Shown here piece after piece: positions 27,823 to 38,508 of a DNA stretch of 64,000 nucleotides (position 1 is its first letter; each line of letters begins with the position of its first letter). The notes beneath the pieces are model-generated. The model made no database searches. It saw nothing but the letters and a program-made list of their open reading frames with translations, and had not been told where the DNA came from. The translations under genes and the position numbers were made by a program. Location of the stretch: NCBI GenBank assembly GCA_003963245.1, contig RXJX01000018.1:20000-83999 (forward strand), read 5' to 3'. The stretch comes from Neisseriaceae bacterium. GTDB taxonomy: Bacteria > Pseudomonadota > Gammaproteobacteria > Burkholderiales > UBA11063.

Positions 27823-28659
27823 ATTAGGTATAATTAGTGCCAGCGTTATTAGTATGCAGACAACTACATTTACCATGATTATCTGTCGGTTATAAATGGC
27901 ATAAAACCCATAGGTAACCGGCGGAACTAAGCTAATAAAAACCGAAGTTAATTCACTTCCTAACTTTTTAATCGCCTGCTGGTTATAGTAAATCGGAATA
28001 ATCAAAGAACCAAGGCTAATGATAACTAAAGATAATAGATTCTGTTTTAATAAAAACAATAAATTATGTTTTGGAACAAAAATTACTGCCCCAAAAAATA
28101 ACAACCAAAATCGAGTGGCTAAAACCTGCAATGAACTGAGATGTGCTAATGAGGCTAATTTAGATGAATTGGCAATATAAACGTAAAAGGCTAGTCCGGC
28201 AATCGAGCCAAGAATAACTCCACCAATAATACTATGCCCTGTCTTCACTTGATACGCAAATAGTAAGATGCCCAAACCTAATAATAATAAAAATAAACTG
28301 AATAAAACTGCTTTATTGCGCGCAATCAAGTAGATTTTGCCAAAGCCAAACAATGCTAATGCACTAAATAACGCCGCCATGGCAATAAACGGATCCGCAA
28401 TATGGCTAGCAAAAACCATAGTCACCCAATCCACAGCTAATGCAGCACTCATCATAAGATAGATTGTTTTATTGTGCCAACACGCTAGATAGGTCTTCTT
28501 TAGATTGGAAATATTTAAAGAATTAAAAACAATTAATGCAATCGCACTCATTGCAAACAAAGCAACTACCGGATTTAATCCAACGATCAGATGATCAAGA
28601 AAAACAAACGCAACTGAAGTTAATAGCACATAAATTGCTGCATCCAAGTAGCCACTCAT
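27799..28659 (-). CDS. EamA/DMT-superfamily transporter
   Basis: A 286-residue inner-membrane protein made almost entirely of about ten hydrophobic helices, in the two-fold repeat layout of EamA (drug/metabolite) transporters. The second half contains GGVILGSIAGLAFYVYIANS, and the C-terminal repeat has the TSVFISLVPPVTYGFYAI helix typical of the family. It ends in charged VKVIRR. The substrate is not predictable. It is the last gene of the minus-strand run and its end overlaps the convergent CoA-disulfide reductase gene. Confidence 0.75.
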   Translation of the reverse strand: MSGYLDAAIYVLLTSVAFVFLDHLIVGLNPVVALFAMSAIALIVFNSLNISNLKKTYLACWHNKTIYLMMSAALAVDWVTMVFASHIADPFIAMAALFSALALFGFGKIYLIARNKAVLFSLFLLLLGLGILLFAYQVKTGHSIIGGVILGSIAGLAFYVYIANSSKLASLAHLSSLQVLATRFWLLFFGAVIFVPKHNLLFLLKQNLLSLVIISLGSLIIPIYYNQQAIKKLGSELTSVFISLVPPVTYGFYAIYNRQIIMVNVVVCILITLALIIPNLVKVIRR

Positions 28660-28694
28660 TGAAAATTACCTAACAAGAAATCTGCTACACTATT

Positions 28695-29645
28695 TTAAAT
28701 AAATTTGGCAGCTAAACTATTTTCTATTAGTTTACTTATCTCAACATCAGTTAAATTTAATACTTTAGCTAGTTCTATATAATTTTGGTTTATATAACCA
28801 CCAAAATAAGCTGGGTCATCAGAGTTAATCGTTACACACACATCATGGTTAAGTAATTCAACTGCTTGATGCTTGCTCAAATCAGGTACAACTTGCAGGC
28901 AACGATTGGAAAGTGGACACATAGTTAGTGGAATTTTATCTGTGGCAATTCTTTTGATTAATACTTGATCTGATAGTATTGAATTTCCATGATCAATCCG
29001 GTCCACGCCTAAAATATCCAATGCATCCCAGACATAACTGGCTGGTCCTTCTTCTCCAGCATGAGCTAGCAATTTCAGCTGCTCTTTACGAGCTAAATTA
29101 AATAGGTTTTTAAATTTAGCTGGTGGATTACCTAACTCTGAAGAATCAAGCCCAATTCCAATAATTTTATTACGATAATTCATTAAATCATCAAAAACTG
29201 CTAAAGCATTATCTTCGCTTAAATGACGCAAAAAACAAGGGATTAAACTGGCATTAATACCATAATCAGCCTTAGCCTGAACTATCGCGCGCCAAAGACC
29301 ACTCATAACAATATCAAGTGAAATTCCACGTTCCAGATGAGCCTGCGGATCAAAAAACATCTCACTATGCGTTACATTATCCAGATGAGCTTTTGTCAGA
29401 TATGCATAAGTTAAATCAAAATAATCATCTTCCGTCCGTAATACCGACATTCCCAAATAATATAAATCCAGAAATTCTTGCAGATTCTTAAATTGATATG
29501 CCTTCGCAAATTGACTCAACGATGAGTATTTTATCTGAAGATTATTTCTTTTGGCTAAGTCCAGAATCATTTGTGGTTCAAGACTACCTTCTAAATGAAT
29601 ATGCAACTCAGCTTTAGGATTATTAATACTATTTAAATGATTCAT
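28695..29645 (-). CDS. Adenine deaminase (adenosine deaminase superfamily)
   Basis: A 316-residue zinc amidohydrolase. Metal and catalytic motifs are AELHIHLEGSLEP (N-terminus), LLAHAGEEGPASYVWDAL, DRIDHGNSIL and VTINSDDPAYFGGYI. The SDDPAYFGGY segment is typical of the bacterial adenine deaminase subgroup rather than adenosine deaminases proper, which usually have TDDP followed by other residues. It would convert adenine to hypoxanthine in purine salvage. Adenosine deaminase remains the alternative. It starts 9 bases after the GNAT gene stop and is probably in one transcript with it. Confidence 0.82.
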   Translation of the reverse strand: MNHLNSINNPKAELHIHLEGSLEPQMILDLAKRNNLQIKYSSLSQFAKAYQFKNLQEFLDLYYLGMSVLRTEDDYFDLTYAYLTKAHLDNVTHSEMFFDPQAHLERGISLDIVMSGLWRAIVQAKADYGINASLIPCFLRHLSEDNALAVFDDLMNYRNKIIGIGLDSSELGNPPAKFKNLFNLARKEQLKLLAHAGEEGPASYVWDALDILGVDRIDHGNSILSDQVLIKRIATDKIPLTMCPLSNRCLQVVPDLSKHQAVELLNHDVCVTINSDDPAYFGGYINQNYIELAKVLNLTDVEISKLIENSLAAKFI

Positions 29646-29654
29646 AGAAAAACC

Positions 29655-30179
29655 TTATATTACGGGTAACATTAATTCATATGAAGGATGATAGAGTCCA
29701 GTTGGAGAATAAAACTCATCTGCAACTCGAATAAATCCCAGGCTTAACAGCATTTTTTCTGAAGATAGATTATGCGGATTATGACCAGCAAATAACTTGG
29801 CAATTTTACTTTGCTTGGCATATTCGATTACTGCTAGCATTGCTTCTTTAGCAAACCCTTGATGCCAAAACTCAGGCAACAAATGCACACCTATTTCAAA
29901 ACAATTAGCAGGGATATCATAGGGACGCAGCCCACAACATCCCATAAAGACATTGTTGTCTAGGCTGTATATTTGCCAATATTGAACATTATAAAGCTGA
30001 TCATTGTTAATTTCAGCTATCAAACGCTGCTTAATCTGCACCTCAGTAAACTTGCCATTAGCAACGATATAACGGCTAACTTCAAGATTACCCCAAAGCC
30101 TAAATGCTAAACTAAGATCATTATTGCTCCAACGATCAAATTTTATACGTCTAGTTGCCAATGGATGTGACACAGACAT
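29655..30179 (-). CDS. GNAT-family N-acetyltransferase, RimJ/RimL-like
   Basis: A 174-residue acetyltransferase. It follows the RimJ/RimL pattern: RRIKFDRWSNNDLSLAFRLW at the N-terminus, CGLRPYDIPANCFEIGVHLL in the middle, the acetyl-CoA region HQGFAKEAMLAVIEYA, and LLSLGFIRVADEF at the end. The target may be a protein N-terminus or a small molecule; sequence alone does not decide. It sits 18 bases after the DhaL-DegV gene and 9 before the adenine deaminase gene. Confidence 0.8.
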   Translation of the reverse strand: MSVSHPLATRRIKFDRWSNNDLSLAFRLWGNLEVSRYIVANGKFTEVQIKQRLIAEINNDQLYNVQYWQIYSLDNNVFMGCCGLRPYDIPANCFEIGVHLLPEFWHQGFAKEAMLAVIEYAKQSKIAKLFAGHNPHNLSSEKMLLSLGFIRVADEFYSPTGLYHPSYELMLPVI

Positions 30180-30197
30180 AAGCAGCTAATGCCTCAA

Positions 30198-32018
30198 CTA
30201 AAGTTTAACTTCCTGATTAATATATCCGATAGAAAAACTATTTTTATCAGTATGAATCCCTGAAATACTCGAAACTTCAGTAATATATAATGGTTCAAGT
30301 TTAGTTTTACGTTTAATATATTTAGCAAAAACATCGGCATGACTAGCGGTATCCGAATGGACAATCGCAATACTTTTAACTTTATTTTGTTCTTGCAGTA
30401 AATTGAGCTGATTAGTTAATTTACGCCACGCACTACGTTTACTGAAAGCAGCACCGATAACTTTAGGCTTACCAGTAGCAACATCAATATGTACTAATGG
30501 TTTTAAGCGAAATAAGCCTGCTACCCAACCAAGCGATTTTGACAAACGACCAGAACGAATTAGTCCTTCTAATGAGTTTAGCATAATCAAAACGTTAGCT
30601 TCAGATCTGGCAACTTCAACTTTGGCTACAATTTCTTCATGACTATAATTATTCGAGTTTACTAGTTGATTTGCGTATGCCACCAACAATCCCAACGGCG
30701 CAGAATTTAGCTTCGAGTCGATTACTGAAATTAATTTATCTTTATATTTGCGCGCCTGATTAACAATCACATCATAAGTAGAGCTTAATGATTTACCAAC
30801 TGGAATAATGATGATTGAATCATAAAACTGTTCAAGGAAATGTAGAGTACGTGCAACAATTGCTGCAGACGGAGCAGCTGTTCCAACATGGTTTTTAGGA
30901 TTAGATAAATAATCCAGAGTTTGCTGGTAATTAATTGAAAACTTATCCAAGAATGAATTACCGTTAACTTTAACCTGAAGTGCAATCCGATAAATATTAT
31001 TTTCCTGCATTGCTGATAATGGAATATCTGCCATGGTATCGGCAACAATCGCAATTCGCGTTTGATGAGCACGGTTAGCAATATTATACTGCAAAATCAT
31101 ATCATCAATTTTTTGATAAATCACATCACCAGCCTTAGCCAATAATTGTGTCACAGTCTCAGGTTGATCGGTATGAATGTGCAGTTTTAACATTTGCGCA
31201 CCTTTACCAATTACAATACTATCACCCAAGCTATCAAGTGTAGCACGATATGGAAGCAAGGCATCTTCGTTAGGTGTTTTAACCACTGTTTCAAAACAAT
31301 AACGATAATTGGGAAACTCGGTAACATCTTCAAATTCATGACTTAGGCGAACCGCCTGATGATCTAGATTTCGATCGGCAATAATCTGTTCACGGTGTTC
31401 TTTGTCACCACTTAGGTATGCCAACATTCCATCAATGAAATTAACAAATCCTTGAGCCCCAGCATCTACCACATGATTAGCACGAAGTACTTCCAACTGA
31501 TTCATCGTATCAGTTAAAGCAACTTTGGCTTTTTCAACACTAGATTTAAAACTATCCAGAAGATTAATGCGCGCATTTGCAAGAGTATCACGATATCCTT
31601 CAACCCATTTTTCCATTACGGTTAAAATTGTTCCGGGTTTAGGATTACTTACTGAATTATAGGCACTTTTATAACCATGAGCAATCATCTCGACAAAATC
31701 ATGTAATTTTAATAGCGTCTTTTCGGTTAAACGATGCTGAGTAAGTCCATAAAAAAACTGTGAGAAAATCAATCCTGAATTACCGCAACAACCAACTAAA
31801 CCATGCTGCGATAATTGATGAAGCAATTCCGGTGTGTCTTTAGTCATAGACAAATTATCGACAATATAGCGCATCATCGAAGCTAAATTGGTTCCCGTAT
31901 CACGATCTGCAACCGGAAAAACATTAAGTCGATTAAGCTCTCCTTCGCTATGGATGACTTGCTTGGCACCAGATAAAATCATGCCATAAAACAACTCTGT
32001 CGATAACGCCTCACTCAT
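30198..32018 (-). CDS. DhaL-DegV fusion protein (FakA/FakB-like fatty acid kinase)
   Basis: A 606-residue cytoplasmic protein joining two domains that are separate in Gram-positive fatty acid kinase. The N-terminal ~200 residues are a DhaL/DAK2 kinase domain, with the metal-nucleotide loop FPVADRDTGTNL (normally FPVPDGDTGTN, both aspartates kept) and GCCGNSGLIFSQFF. From about residue 320 a DegV (FakB-type, fatty-acid-binding) domain begins with RIAIVADTMADIP. It also has GTAAPSAAIVA and IIPVGKSLSSTYDVI. Fusion places the acyl-binding subunit and the kinase in one chain. GGGGAG precedes the ATG. Acyl-phosphate production for lipid synthesis is the likely role, by family inference. Confidence 0.82.
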   Translation of the reverse strand: MSEALSTELFYGMILSGAKQVIHSEGELNRLNVFPVADRDTGTNLASMMRYIVDNLSMTKDTPELLHQLSQHGLVGCCGNSGLIFSQFFYGLTQHRLTEKTLLKLHDFVEMIAHGYKSAYNSVSNPKPGTILTVMEKWVEGYRDTLANARINLLDSFKSSVEKAKVALTDTMNQLEVLRANHVVDAGAQGFVNFIDGMLAYLSGDKEHREQIIADRNLDHQAVRLSHEFEDVTEFPNYRYCFETVVKTPNEDALLPYRATLDSLGDSIVIGKGAQMLKLHIHTDQPETVTQLLAKAGDVIYQKIDDMILQYNIANRAHQTRIAIVADTMADIPLSAMQENNIYRIALQVKVNGNSFLDKFSINYQQTLDYLSNPKNHVGTAAPSAAIVARTLHFLEQFYDSIIIIPVGKSLSSTYDVIVNQARKYKDKLISVIDSKLNSAPLGLLVAYANQLVNSNNYSHEEIVAKVEVARSEANVLIMLNSLEGLIRSGRLSKSLGWVAGLFRLKPLVHIDVATGKPKVIGAAFSKRSAWRKLTNQLNLLQEQNKVKSIAIVHSDTASHADVFAKYIKRKTKLEPLYITEVSSISGIHTDKNSFSIGYINQEVKL

Positions 32019-32067
32019 AGTTAACTCCCCTGATATAGTCTATATTAAATTTACCTTAGAAACAAAA

Positions 32068-34614
32068 TCAATTTGGTGTGTGGTTTAACAACTCAAATCC
32101 ACCGCGATCTGTGCGTTTTACCATACCAATTTTTTCTAAATGATTCATAATTCGTGCAGCTTTATTATACCCTATTCCAAACTGTGTTTGTAAAGAACTT
32201 ATTGAACAACGGCGTGAATCTAAAATAAATTTAACAGCCTCATCAAAAACGCTATCTTTTTCGACACTATTATTGTCGCTATTACTATCATCTTCAAAGC
32301 CAGGTATGCTTATATCACTTGCACCAGTCAATATTTCATCATTATAATCTGGTGTTCCCTGTTCTTTAAGATAATTAACTACATGGTGCAGTTCATCATC
32401 ATTAACAAAAGCACCATGAATCCTTCGTGGAAATCCTGAGCCTGGATTTAAGAATAACATATCCCCCTGACCAAGCAGACTTTCCGCGCCCATCTGATCT
32501 AAAATTGTGCGTGAATCAATCTTACTGGATACTTGAAATGAAATTCGCGCGGGAATATTCGCCTTAATCAAACCAGTAATCACATCTACTGATGGTCGTT
32601 GAGTAGCCACAATCAGATGAATTCCGACAGCACGTGCTTTTTGGGCAATACGTGCGATATACTGCTCAATTTTCTTACCGGCAACCATCATCAAATCCGC
32701 CAACTCGTCAATAATTACAACAATATATGGCCATTTTTGCAGTGGTTCAGGATCAGTTAAATCAATGCTGTACGGATTAAATAATGGCATACCTTCCTTA
32801 ATTGCGGCTTCCACTTTTTGATTAAAGCCAACAATATTTTTGGTACCAATTTTTGCCATGATTTTATAGCGCTGCTCCATCTCACCGACTGTCCATTTTA
32901 GTGCATTGGCAGCCTGAGACATATCTGTAACAACCGGAGCTAAAAGGTGTGGAATATCCTGATAAAAAGATAGCTCCACCATTTTTGGATCAATCATAAT
33001 GAATTTAACTTCATCTGGAGTCGCATTAAATAGAATTGATAGAATCATTGCATTAACAGCAACTGATTTACCCGAACCCGTAGTTCCCGCTACTAATAAA
33101 TGCGGCATCTTAGCTAAGTCAGTAACAATCACATCACCTGCAATATCCTTACCTAATGCTAAAGTTAGAAGACTATTATTATTTTGATAAACCGCAGAAT
33201 CAAATATTTCTTTAAGGTAAATTACCTGACGTTTAAAATTAGGCACTTCAATCCCCATTGAGTTTTTACCCGGAATAGTTTCAACAATCCGGATACTAGT
33301 GAGAGCTAATGAACGTGCAATTTCTTTGGCTAAACCAGCAATCTTGTCACCACGGACACCTTTAGGCGGAATTAACTCATAACGAGTTACCACTGGTCCA
33401 CTTTCAACATTGGTAATTTTAACCTCAATTCCAAATTCAGCCAAAGTGTTTTCAATTGCGGTCGATACATATTCTATCGTCTCAGGAGGAACTCCTTCAG
33501 CCTGTACTCGTGGTAAATTCAACAAACTGGTACTTGGCAAACTACCCTTTTGTACTACATCCAAAAGATCCATTGTACGGGCATTGTTTGATTTTAATGC
33601 GATTTTTAAACCTGCAACTCGTGGAGGCTCGTTGTTGACTACTGGCTCGTGAATGATGGGCTTAATTTCAGCAAGCGGCGTATCAGGAGCTTCCTCCGGT
33701 TCATCATCCTGAAATAATGGATCGTTGATATCAAAATCAGGCTCATCATTAGCTACTATATTTTCAGCAACGGGCTCTTCGGCTCTTGATTTAAACAAAC
33801 GCTCTGAGAACGAAAATTTTTTTATCACCGGCTCTTCAGCATCAATTTCTTTCGCTGGCGCAATTACAGGCTCAGGTTCAAAGGATGCTTGTTGAATAGG
33901 CGTGGGAGCTATAAAGTCATCGTCTTCGTCATCTATAGCAAGTGGAGCACCATTCTCTGCAACAGGTGATTTACGTGCAACCAGAGAAGTCAATTGAACG
34001 TAAACAGCCTCTAAAACAGCTCCGATTTTTTCAGCAATAAATAGCCATGAAATACCAAAAGAAAATGAAAAGCAAATAATGATAAAAAGCAAACTGAGTA
34101 CGGAGACACCAACTTCACCAACGCCGCGATATGAGTTATTAAAAATAAACGAACCTAAACTACCACCCCAACCGTCTGGTAAGCTTGATGTTTGATGGAA
34201 AAAGGAAATGTATTCAAATGTAGCGGAGGCTGAAATCAAAAATATATAACTAATAACTCGATAAATCGTACTCCAGTTTCCAGTTGGAATTTTTTTACGA
34301 ACAATCTTATGAAAACCTAAGTAAAAAATACCTGCAACTAGCCACCATGCAGAAAACCCTAACACATAGAATAAAATATCTGATAAATATGCACCAGCTA
34401 CACCAAGTTTATTTATAACAATCGGCGAATTGACACTTTTTGACCAGCAGCTATCATTTGGAGAATGGGTGGCTAAAGCTAAAGCAACCATTGCAGCTAG
34501 GGCAAACAAAAGAATTGCTACACAATCATTAATAAATCTGGCTAATTTAGATGGTAAAATTGTATCACGATTTTTTTTAGCAAATTTGGGTCTTACAGTT
34601 TTAATATTCTTCAT
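32068..34614 (-). CDS. ftsK: DNA translocase FtsK
   Basis: FtsK coordinates chromosome segregation with septum closure. The 848-residue protein has four or five N-terminal membrane helices (to about residue 205), an acidic Glu/Pro-rich linker (about 220-330) that is short for the family, and the motor domain. Walker A is GTTGSGKS at residues 510-517, Walker B is [12 protein letters not shown], and [20 protein letters not shown] is conserved. The gamma winged helix at the end ([20 protein letters not shown]) would read KOPS sites. It begins 18 bases after hemY and may be read with the hem genes. Confidence 0.95.
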   Translation of the reverse strand: MKNIKTVRPKFAKKNRDTILPSKLARFINDCVAILLFALAAMVALALATHSPNDSCWSKSVNSPIVINKLGVAGAYLSDILFYVLGFSAWWLVAGIFYLGFHKIVRKKIPTGNWSTIYRVISYIFLISASATFEYISFFHQTSSLPDGWGGSLGSFIFNNSYRGVGEVGVSVLSLLFIIICFSFSFGISWLFIAEKIGAVLEAVYVQLTSLVARKSPVAENGAPLAIDDEDDDFIAPTPIQQASFEPEPVIAPAKEIDAEEPVIKKFSFSERLFKSRAEEPVAENIVANDEPDFDINDPLFQDDEPEEAPDTPLAEIKPIIHEPVVNNEPPRVAGLKIALKSNNARTMDLLDVVQKGSLPSTSLLNLPRVQAEGVPPETIEYVSTAIENTLAEFGIEVKITNVESGPVVTRYELIPPKGVRGDKIAGLAKEIARSLALTSIRIVETIPGKNSMGIEVPNFKRQVIYLKEIFDSAVYQNNNSLLTLALGKDIAGDVIVTDLAKMPHLLVAGTTGSGKSVAVNAMILSILFNATPDEVKFIMIDPKMVELSFYQDIPHLLAPVVTDMSQAANALKWTVGEMEQRYKIMAKIGTKNIVGFNQKVEAAIKEGMPLFNPYSIDLTDPEPLQKWPYIVVIIDELADLMMVAGKKIEQYIARIAQKARAVGIHLIVATQRPSVDVITGLIKANIPARISFQVSSKIDSRTILDQMGAESLLGQGDMLFLNPGSGFPRRIHGAFVNDDELHHVVNYLKEQGTPDYNDEILTGASDISIPGFEDDSNSDNNSVEKDSVFDEAVKFILDSRRCSISSLQTQFGIGYNKAARIMNHLEKIGMVKRTDRGGFELLNHTPN

Positions 34615-34632
34615 CTTGACTTCACAAAAGCA

Positions 34633-35841
34633 TTAATTAAAATTACGGATATTCGTTAATAATATTTTCTGGCATTCGGCAAACAGCGCATGATCATGTA
34701 TATCCTCAGCAACGAATGATAGATAAATAGTTGCATCAAGACTAGATTTAATCTTGAGACTTGATTCCAGATAAATACGTGACTGCTCTAAATTTCGTTG
34801 TCGATAATTTAAAACCCCTAAAGTTAGTAATATTGCAGGATCTTGCTCGTTTGCACTAAATGCTTTCTCACTTAATTTTAGCAATTTAGTTAATAATTTA
34901 GCATCCTCAACTTTCTTGGCTAATGTCAACAATGATTCTACGTAAACCAGTTGAAGTGAATTATCTTTAAAATTACGCTCCAAAAAATCAATTGCTGTGG
35001 CGTAATCAGCTATACGTAACAAAGCATTAAAATATAACTTACCATACAAGAAACTTGATTTTTCATTTTTATCTAATTTATTGTAATATGAATTTAACTC
35101 TTTAGTATCATTAATTTCAGCAAATAAACCGCCAATTACCCGTGCTTTATATTTACTTGCTTTATACTCACGCAAACTATCATTTTTTAATAACCACTCC
35201 AGCATCTCATAAGCTTTTGAATAATTTGCAAGATGCAAATATATTTTAAGCAGCATTCGATGAGCTGGAACATGACGATGATCAAGCTGCAATGCCGCAT
35301 TTAAATGATCAATTGCTTGCCCATAAAGTTGGTGATTATAAAAATTTTCGGCGATTAACAGATGTTTAGCTAACTGCCATTTGGGCTCATTAAATTGCTC
35401 TAGCTCTGTCGCAATTCTATTCTCTTTTTCCTCATCACGCATGATATTTGCAGCGCGGTATGCCAACATATAAGCTAAAAATTTATTATCTTTACTCGCT
35501 TCACGTTTCAGGGATTTTAGAGCATTATCATAGCAACTACGATATTTACCCTCAAAATAGTGTAAACCTGCAAAATTCAATCGTTGCCGAGCGGCAATCA
35601 ATGCATTTCTAACCCGAGCGCGCTGAATTTTATTAGGAATTCGCTTAATATTAATTAATATCCGAAATAGATAATAAATAACAACAACACTCAATAACCA
35701 CAATAAAATCAACAAGTTTAGACTTAATTCAATCTTATAACTTGCAACATAAATTGCAACTGCACCATTATTAAATAATCCAAACCCAGCTATTGCCAAT
35801 GTTAGAGCAAAAATAATCAACGTTTTGATAAAGAATTTCAT
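34633..35841 (-). CDS. hemY: HemY-type TPR membrane protein
   Basis: A 402-residue inner-membrane protein with two N-terminal helices (about residues 6-26 and 40-63) and a cytoplasmic or periplasmic part of TPR-like helices (NFYNHQLYGQAIDHLNAALQ, HRMLLKIYLHLANYSKAYEM). This is the HemY_N family, found next to hemX in beta- and gammaproteobacteria. It is not the protoporphyrinogen oxidase also called HemY in Bacillus. Its ATG overlaps the hemX stop (ATGA). Its exact role in heme synthesis is not settled. Confidence 0.82.
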   Translation of the reverse strand: MKFFIKTLIIFALTLAIAGFGLFNNGAVAIYVASYKIELSLNLLILLWLLSVVVIYYLFRILINIKRIPNKIQRARVRNALIAARQRLNFAGLHYFEGKYRSCYDNALKSLKREASKDNKFLAYMLAYRAANIMRDEEKENRIATELEQFNEPKWQLAKHLLIAENFYNHQLYGQAIDHLNAALQLDHRHVPAHRMLLKIYLHLANYSKAYEMLEWLLKNDSLREYKASKYKARVIGGLFAEINDTKELNSYYNKLDKNEKSSFLYGKLYFNALLRIADYATAIDFLERNFKDNSLQLVYVESLLTLAKKVEDAKLLTKLLKLSEKAFSANEQDPAILLTLGVLNYRQRNLEQSRIYLESSLKIKSSLDATIYLSFVAEDIHDHALFAECQKILLTNIRNFN

Positions 35842-36839
35842 TGCTTATTATTTCCATCACTAAGTTGTTGTGCTTTAATCAGCGCCTGCATAGTCAGATC
35901 CAACGTCGGTTGATTTATACCAAGCGCGGTTTCTCGCAATTGTTGAATCAATAATAATTCTTTTTGCCGCGCTAAATCATCACTAAAAAAGCGTTGGGTT
36001 AGATTGTATGCATCATCAAGACTACTTTTCCACAAAGCGGCGTTTTGATTTAATAACGCTTGACGGGCACTCAAGATATCAAGTTGCAAATGCTGACGTA
36101 CCACCAATTCGTTTTCTGGGATTAAAACCTCTGCACTATTCGGATTAGTTTTGACTACTTTAATCAATCCAAAAATTGACTGCTTAATATTAACTATAAA
36201 ACGTTGCCATGCACTGCTTGGCTGACTATCCTGCTGATTTTGTAGCTTAATTGGCGCAGCAACATTTAGCTGCGTTATATTTTGATAAAGTTGATCCAGT
36301 TGAGTTGCCAGCATCGTCCCATCAAAATTATTTTTTGCCTGTAAGTTGTCCAAGTCTGTAGTCAAATTTATTTTCAACTGCAACAACAGCGGATCACTAA
36401 CACTGATTAAAATTTGTTTAGCATAATTTAGCTGCTTTATTGCCGATGCATAATCATGATATAACAATAAACTCTGATTGGCACCACTAATTAAACTGTT
36501 TAGTTGATACAAAACCATATCACCATTATTTACTGTTTTATTGGTTTTATCAACTTGCTCTTGCAACGCAGCCTGATTTTGATTAAGTTGCTTAATTTGT
36601 TGATTTAAACGAGAATTTTCAGTCGATAAAGCTGCAATCTTCTGTGTTTGTTGGCTATTTAATTTACTCTGTGCAATAAAACCATTAATACCAAAAAAAC
36701 TTTGGTATGCAAGATATCCCGTACAGCTTAACGATAGTACAGCCAGCAAAACCGGAATTTTTGATATTCTTGGCTTATTTACTGTTTTTGGCAATGTAGG
36801 TTGTTCGCTTTTTAATTTCGATGTATTATTTTCGCTCAT
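35838..36839 (-). CDS. hemX: HemX family membrane protein
   Basis: A 333-residue protein with one membrane helix (about residues 28-48) and a coiled coil (about 65-105) rich in Gln/Asn. It then has a conserved domain with SDPLLLQLKINLTTDLDNLQ and RQHLQLDILSARQALLNQN typical of HemX proteins. These are annotated as uroporphyrinogen III methyltransferase-like, but the catalytic domain is absent, so enzyme activity is unlikely. ATG at 36839 is preferred over TTG at 36845. It overlaps hemD by 14 bases and hemY by 4, within a compact hemCDXY unit. Confidence 0.82.
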   Translation of the reverse strand: MSENNTSKLKSEQPTLPKTVNKPRISKIPVLLAVLSLSCTGYLAYQSFFGINGFIAQSKLNSQQTQKIAALSTENSRLNQQIKQLNQNQAALQEQVDKTNKTVNNGDMVLYQLNSLISGANQSLLLYHDYASAIKQLNYAKQILISVSDPLLLQLKINLTTDLDNLQAKNNFDGTMLATQLDQLYQNITQLNVAAPIKLQNQQDSQPSSAWQRFIVNIKQSIFGLIKVVKTNPNSAEVLIPENELVVRQHLQLDILSARQALLNQNAALWKSSLDDAYNLTQRFFSDDLARQKELLLIQQLRETALGINQPTLDLTMQALIKAQQLSDGNNKQ

Positions 36840-37566
36840 TCTCAATTTTCCTAATGGTATTAATTATTGCCTGATTTGATGCGTTATCTGTTTCAATAAT
36901 ATTATTAAAACCTGCATGACTTAGTTTTTGAGTTATATTTGGATGCAATGTCACCAAATGCACTTTAGATAACATTTGCAAAATAGAGCTGCTAATTTTC
37001 GCACAGTCATACAAATACTCTGCCAAAGAGCTGCTAGTAATGATTATACCGATATTTTGTGGATCACAGATAATTTTCTCGGTCTGTGTCAGATTTAAAA
37101 TAGCAGAATTAGTTCGTTGATATAAATCTATAAAATCATGCCGGATGACATTTTCTCTTAAATATTTTGTCAGTAATTGATTATGTGGTGTGCCGCCCGC
37201 AATTATATAGCTGCCTTCTTTTTTGATCAAATCGGCATCAATTAATTCAGCTATACCGCTGCCACGTTCTGAAAATAAAGCTGTTTTCCCCATTTTTTCA
37301 AATAAATAATCTGCAGAACTCTTTCCGGCAACGATCAAGTTCAGCTCTGATTTTAACTTATCAAATAGCGGAAGCAAACAATCAATAGCAGTTGGAGATA
37401 CCATCATCAGGCTGTTATAGCCATTTATTTGCCGAACCAATTTTTCTGCTTCAAAATTATGTAAGTCAATTTGCATCAAAGGCAAGCTTTTAGCTTTAAT
37501 CTGTTGCTTGGCTAGCAAATCAATCAAAACCTTAGCTTGAGGTTCTGGACGGGTAATTAGATACAT
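36826..37566 (-). CDS. hemD: Uroporphyrinogen-III synthase
   Basis: HemD closes and inverts hydroxymethylbilane to uroporphyrinogen III. The family is weakly conserved. This 246-residue protein has the expected start YLITRPEPQAKVLIDLLAKQ, the SLMMVSPTAIDCLLPLF segment, the GSGIAELIDADLI region and IGIIITSSSLAEYLYD near the C-terminus. Its place directly after hemC (9-base gap) and before hemX makes the call secure. Confidence 0.88.
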   Translation of the reverse strand: MYLITRPEPQAKVLIDLLAKQQIKAKSLPLMQIDLHNFEAEKLVRQINGYNSLMMVSPTAIDCLLPLFDKLKSELNLIVAGKSSADYLFEKMGKTALFSERGSGIAELIDADLIKKEGSYIIAGGTPHNQLLTKYLRENVIRHDFIDLYQRTNSAILNLTQTEKIICDPQNIGIIITSSSLAEYLYDCAKISSSILQMLSKVHLVTLHPNITQKLSHAGFNNIIETDNASNQAIINTIRKIENERK

Positions 37567-37575
37567 TTCTAATGA

Positions 37576-38508
37576 TTACCTGTGATTAGCCGCAGATAAT
37601 CGCCGAACAATTTCTGCTGCACCCTGCTTAATCAATTGCTCGGCACAGGATTTACCTATACTCAAATAATCTTCAGGAGTACCGCTAACTTCGGCAGTTA
37701 AATAAACATTCGCATTAACATCTGCCAATAAAGCACTTAGCTTTAATTGATTATCGAATATTCGAGCAAACCCAGCTAACGGGATATTGCAGCTAGCATT
37801 TAGATAACGCCCCATTTCGCGTTCAGCACCAACCAATGCCGCACTGATCTCATCATTTAGCGGAGCAAGCAGTCTTTTTAGTTCTTGCTCACCCGATTTA
37901 ATTTCAACAGCTAGAGCACCCTGCCCGATTGCCGGAATAAATTTATCATCTGCCAATATTTGGGTAATTCGCGCTTCTAAATCCAAGCGCTTGAGACCAG
38001 CTACTGCAAGAATAATCGCATCATATTCATTATTGTCTAATTTTGCCAGCCGCGTTTGTAAATTACCTCTTAGCAGTTTTATTTCTAGATGCGGGTAATG
38101 TTGTTTTAAAATTGCAACCCGTCGTGCACTAGAACTGCCAACTATACTAGCAACGGGCATTTCATCCAATGATTTGTATTTATTACTAACAAATGCATCG
38201 TGAGCATCTTCACGTTTTAAAATTGCAGCTAATTCAAACTCACTCGGTAAATTAGCTGGTAAATCCTTTAAAGAATGAACCGCGATATCCGCATTTCCGG
38301 CTAAAAGCTGGTATTCAAGCTCTTTAATAAACAAGCCTTTTCCACCAATTTTTTCAAGAGACTGATCTAAAATCCGATCACCTTCCGTAGTAATCCCCGA
38401 AATCAGAACCTCAAGTTCCGGGTAGATATTTTGTAATAATTGTTTAACATGAAGAGCCTGCCACATAGCTAATTTACTATTACGTGTAATAATCGTTATT
38501 GATTTCAT
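37576..38508 (-). CDS. hemC: Porphobilinogen deaminase
   Basis: HemC polymerises four porphobilinogens into hydroxymethylbilane for heme. The 310-residue protein shows ITRNSKLAMWQALHVKQLL at the N-terminus, VHSLKDLPA, the arginine-rich VGSSSARRVAIL and LRGNLQTRLAKLD loops, IGQGALAVEI, and the cofactor-carrying cysteine in YLNASCNIPLAGF. All are standard. Its ATG shares one base with the stop of the upstream SpoU methyltransferase gene (TAATG), so the two genes are coupled. Confidence 0.95.
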   Translation of the reverse strand: MKSITIITRNSKLAMWQALHVKQLLQNIYPELEVLISGITTEGDRILDQSLEKIGGKGLFIKELEYQLLAGNADIAVHSLKDLPANLPSEFELAAILKREDAHDAFVSNKYKSLDEMPVASIVGSSSARRVAILKQHYPHLEIKLLRGNLQTRLAKLDNNEYDAIILAVAGLKRLDLEARITQILADDKFIPAIGQGALAVEIKSGEQELKRLLAPLNDEISAALVGAEREMGRYLNASCNIPLAGFARIFDNQLKLSALLADVNANVYLTAEVSGTPEDYLSIGKSCAEQLIKQGAAEIVRRLSAANHR

